A stretch of 9,074 bases of DNA from Chloroflexota bacterium (GTDB lineage Bacteria > Chloroflexota > Dehalococcoidia > Lucifugimonadales > Lucifugimonadaceae), in NCBI GenBank assembly GCA_009837685.1, contig VXTA01000148.1:1-9074 (forward strand). The letters are read 5' to 3'. The number at the start of each line of letters is the position of its first letter. Position 1 is the stretch's first letter. This document shows, in pieces, positions 7,801 through 9,074 of this stretch. Made by a program: the position numbers and the translations under genes. The notes under the pieces were generated by a model. The model was not told the origin of the DNA and ran no database searches. It worked only from the letters and a program-made list of their open reading frames with translations.

Positions 7801-8688
7801 GACGATATCCACGCCGGCGGGGACGCTAGAATTGATTCCTAGCCAGGGTGCTGTGTCACCACCTGCATTGCCGTTCGACGCGTCCTCGTCAACACTGATG
7901 GAGTTTTTCAGATTTATGTACGGCTCGTCATCTGCGTTGTTGGGAGTACCATCCTCACCATCCGGTTCACAAGTTCCATCTTCATCGTCATCCAGACAAC
8001 CGTAGAACCTGACCACTGCACCATCATCGACCTTGAAATCGCCTGGATGGAACTGCCGAGTGGCATCTCGGCCAAAGTTCAGCGTGGAATTACCGCTGTT
8101 GCCTACGATGGAACCAGAAATTGCTCCCCCGGTAGCTGCATTACCTACAACGACAGCAGTCAGCCCAGCGTTGTCAGCATGACTGAACTGGATATCACCC
8201 GCCGTATTTTTGGGGTAATGAAGATCCTCTCCCAAGTCTTCCTCGATGGCAGCCTTCAAACCAGCATTCCCCGCATCACTCAAGTTCTTCGTGGTGAGAG
8301 TGTTGCCTGCAATTAGAACTCCCGATCGCTTGTCTCGATCGGCGTCTGCGATGCTGATCTTGAGCAGGTCGGAGTCCATAAGGATGGCTCTCGGCGCGTC
8401 CGACGAGGTCTTCGGGTCGTGAGCGTAGGTCGCATACAGCGTCGAGACCTCGGCGATCTTGTCGCGGACTTCCCAATCGTTGTCTGTGCCATCGGCATGG
8501 TTCATCAACGCATCACAGTCGCCCTTGAAGACGCTGTTATCAGTCGTCAGGCATGTCCCCACGTTGAGGGCCGCGATGCTTCCGGTGGCGGCTTCAACCG
8601 TCGGAGTGTGCTGCTCTGCCGACTGCATCACGAACAGCGCGCCGATTAGCGTAAAGAGTGCCAGCGCACCCAGCATCTTCGATTTCAT
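4846..8688 (-). CDS. Paralog C: large secreted Ig-like surface protein, 1280 aa
   Basis: The ATG at 8688 is preferred: it gives a normal signal peptide (MKSKMLGALALFTLIGALF, then V-E-A at 31-33) aligned with A and B. The frame is open to 8781, with another ATG at 8706, but those starts add a polar leader and lack a clear ribosome site. Domains follow the same order as B: LYATYAHDPKT (84-94), LTETGRFDGVYQGF (387-400) with DANGDG (405-410), an Ig-like segment (about 474-517), FSDSDPA..R.INDLGE (645-661, the same residue numbers as in B), a Big_5-like Ig domain (about 713-785), LTKDQITVNVSSDEELQGAP (about 825-844), an Ig-like domain (about 1018-1085, ending DAAGN), and paired C-terminal repeats at AGWNAIS (1100) and PGWNFVG (1199). 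Ten cysteines fall in five pairs, two of them specific to C and clamping acidic loops. No anchor or enzymatic motif is visible. Probably a surface or S-layer-like protein. Confidence 0.9.
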   Translation of the reverse strand: MKSKMLGALALFTLIGALFVMQSAEQHTPTVEAATGSIAALNVGTCLTTDNSVFKGDCDALMNHADGTDNDWEVRDKIAEVSTLYATYAHDPKTSSDAPRAILMDSDLLKISIADADRDKRSGVLIAGNTLTTKNLSDAGNAGLKAAIEEDLGEDLHYPKNTAGDIQFSHADNAGLTAVVVGNAATGGAISGSIVGNSGNSTLNFGRDATRQFHPGDFKVDDGAVVRFYGCLDDDEDGTCEPDGEDGTPNNADDEPYINLKNSISVDEDASNGNAGGDTAPWLGINSSVPAGVDIVILAIYYRTSDEENLIGGQVYHSCGTNLTLVDRGGTDGWKCAPDSGNDQNTDKEDGTDDVVYTSNEKSRNQALLVKASADGDLEDRGVNLHLTETGRFDGVYQGFVRLTDANGDGRDDNSTPAKTDITDWGRQAKDGMGNTDSDEDVAVLAVESGPITIEYRDSNGATQRLRIEIDKTPPTVSVTSPANGSSSGDQTPDFAGTLEDTDSGLADKSFRLVVDNQVENKDGDNEDFALNGKAPDATGVTGPATGLTRIAEYSGYSMADPPSQFGIVSMAGNLYNLGDDRCVDGENDCYIESEAYDDGAISGSFDDSLRLDLYDGTSDFTVRDREFQIDFQAFVMDMAGNIGFSDSDPANPRYINDLGEADATKRKAGNVLGYYSAHIITLDEKDPEIINARSATGYYGLNADGKPIADRSGVMVVFDGPIAASSVSTSTFSVELDDETAGNIVDAHAAKNFVFLKLGAELASDATPEIDIAQGEKVEDMAGNETFGREVTAFDANDGISPRLTVTLSGGSGSGTGNEGPDKLTKDQITVNVSSDEELQGAPRIAVVCSSLTWNEGKNAIEGSSDLIGKDIDDYIANRSGAFDTTPSETPVDTSPRATKNASGTYQYTCGYDANGDDFDDNFVPQDATSLSRPGENWDYTWKGTDLEDGLATAVVFARDRSRFTSLDGNDTVQNWGSASAEFTLDTAVVYPDPSGDVSKGGDLQPAPDSKSKEARPFVLIEFNEGTTVTLDSVELDGVEVASEFEQPDHNRFVYWPESLSQGDHEVEVEATDAAGNEASFSYEFETVARGDFVMALNAGWNAISVPADPVDTAIGSVFTDSAVTTVIGWDTQGWRIAMRRDGVWESNEKYGALNEIRAKYGYWVKSTGFVRQAVELKGGTSRDAGGTPILISIPTEPGWNFVGVVDQDGDQTEDHFGLTLQDTGYNAIKAGEYLGNNYVRAYTWDATFSRFDVVRPDDTMTIGDGVWVYYPEGTGIAP

Positions 8689-8693
8689 GCTTA

Positions 8694-8703
8694 TTCTCTC
8701 TCT
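8694..8703 (-). promoter_or_regulatory. GA-repeat ribosome-site region of paralog C
   Basis: Just before the ATG at 8688 the minus strand reads a run of GA dinucleotides followed by AATAAGC, in place of the AGGAGGA seen at A and B. GAGAG can pair only partly with the anti-Shine-Dalgarno sequence, so initiation may be weaker. The run also codes in frame (RER) if translation begins at the ATG at 8706. Confidence 0.4.
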
Positions 8704-8834
8704 CATGCGGTTATCACTCACTGTCTTGTGGATCACCGTATTGTCGATAGAACCTTGCCGATACACGCTCCGCGCACACAAGCGGCAACCCGCTCACATA
8801 CACAAAGACGCGCCACTCGGCGTTCATGTTCCCG

Positions 8835-8864
8835 AATATACGAACCTCAACGAATCCGAATCAA
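8835..8864 (-). promoter_or_regulatory. Candidate promoter of paralog C
   Basis: Minus-strand TTGATT (8864-8859), an 18-nt spacer and TATATT (8840-8835). The -10 with its flank, TATATTCGG, is identical to that of the A promoter, which strengthens the call. The leader to the ATG at 8688 would be about 140 nt. Confidence 0.5.
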
Positions 8865-8911
8865 CGCACCACAACGCGTTTAGCGAAGCATTTTCTGCGG
8901 GAACAGTGAGG

Positions 8912-8983
8912 GGAGAGGGGGAGGTATGCTACCTCCCCTTTTTGCGTCAGCAAAAGGGGGACGCGTCAAGCGAAGCGAGACGC
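8912..8983. repeat. Hairpin-rich intergenic element
   Basis: Three stems overlap or follow each other. GGGGAGGTA (8918-8926) pairs perfectly with TACCTCCCC (8930-8938) around TGC and is followed on the plus strand by TTTTT, so it looks like an intrinsic terminator for a plus-strand transcript. An alternative stem pairs TTTTGC (8940-8945) with GCAAAA (8950-8955), extended by flanking C and G runs. GCGTC (8963-8967) pairs with GACGC (8979-8983). No plus-strand gene ends here, so a dispersed palindromic element is the better reading. Its TTGC, loop, GCAAAA core resembles the centre of the inverted repeat at 464-496. Confidence 0.5.
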
Positions 8984-9064
8984 AGGGGGTTCATACACCC
9001 ATCAACAATCACTCATCATTTAAATCATTCGCCATCATTGGCATAATAGTTCCAAAGGCAAACC

Positions 9065-9074
9065 ATGAAATTCA
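9065..9074 (+). CDS. Possible start of a divergent plus-strand gene (3 codons)
   Basis: ATG AAA TTC reaches the window edge. AAAGG lies 6 nt upstream, and a weak TTTAAA, 17 nt, CATAAT pair (9019-9047) precedes it. With three codons this is only a hint, and the spacing from -10 to ATG would leave a very short leader. Confidence 0.15.

Larger units (their letters stand above)
8689..9074. other. 386-nt region upstream of paralog C
   Basis: It contains the leader and promoter of paralog C (to 8864), a hairpin-rich element (8912-8983) and an AT-rich tail with repeated ATCATT words (9005-9040). The only coding hint on the plus strand is an ATG at 9065, ten bases from the window edge. Confidence 0.65.

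Noticed and set aside
8689..8781. Upstream in-frame extension of paralog C
   Set aside because: The extra 31 residues would bury the signal peptide, have no counterpart in A or B, and lack a ribosome site at either upstream ATG.

Overview
The window comes from a moderately GC-rich bacterium. Two complete genes and the 5' end of a third lie head to tail on the minus strand, and all three encode large secreted proteins of one paralogous family. They have Sec-type signal peptides, acidic Asp/Gly/Asn-rich Ig-like beta domains, scattered EF-hand-like acidic loops, even numbers of cysteines, and a doubled C-terminal domain built around GWN and YWV-type motifs. From memory, this architecture and the GC-rich intergenic palindromes resemble marine or subsurface Chloroflexota (SAR202/Dehalococcoidia-like) genomes. 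That placement is an inference, because no taxonomic marker gene is present.

Layout in transcription order (high to low coordinates): 8689-9074 is a non-coding region with a promoter and leader for the first gene and a hairpin-rich element. 8688-4846 is paralog C (1280 aa). 4845-4494 holds a repeat hairpin, a perfect-palindrome terminator, and the promoter and leader of paralog B. 4493-639 is paralog B (1284 aa, GTG start). 638-163 holds a second copy of the same repeat hairpin, a classic terminator, a large nested inverted repeat, and a very good sigma70-type promoter for paralog A. 162-1 is the first 54 codons of paralog A, cut by the window edge.

Each unit has its own promoter and terminator-like hairpin, so the genes look like separately transcribed surface or S-layer-like proteins and not an operon with one pathway. 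A and B are the closer pair: they share their signal peptide, GTG start, Shine-Dalgarno arrangement and part of the leader and promoter region. C is more diverged at the N-terminus.

I see no enzyme, RNA gene, CRISPR array, transposase or defence module. The points most worth a second look are the paralog array itself, its uncharacterised conserved domains (especially the C-terminal pair), the near-identical 42-nt repeat just after both visible stop codons, and the nested inverted repeat at 394-546.
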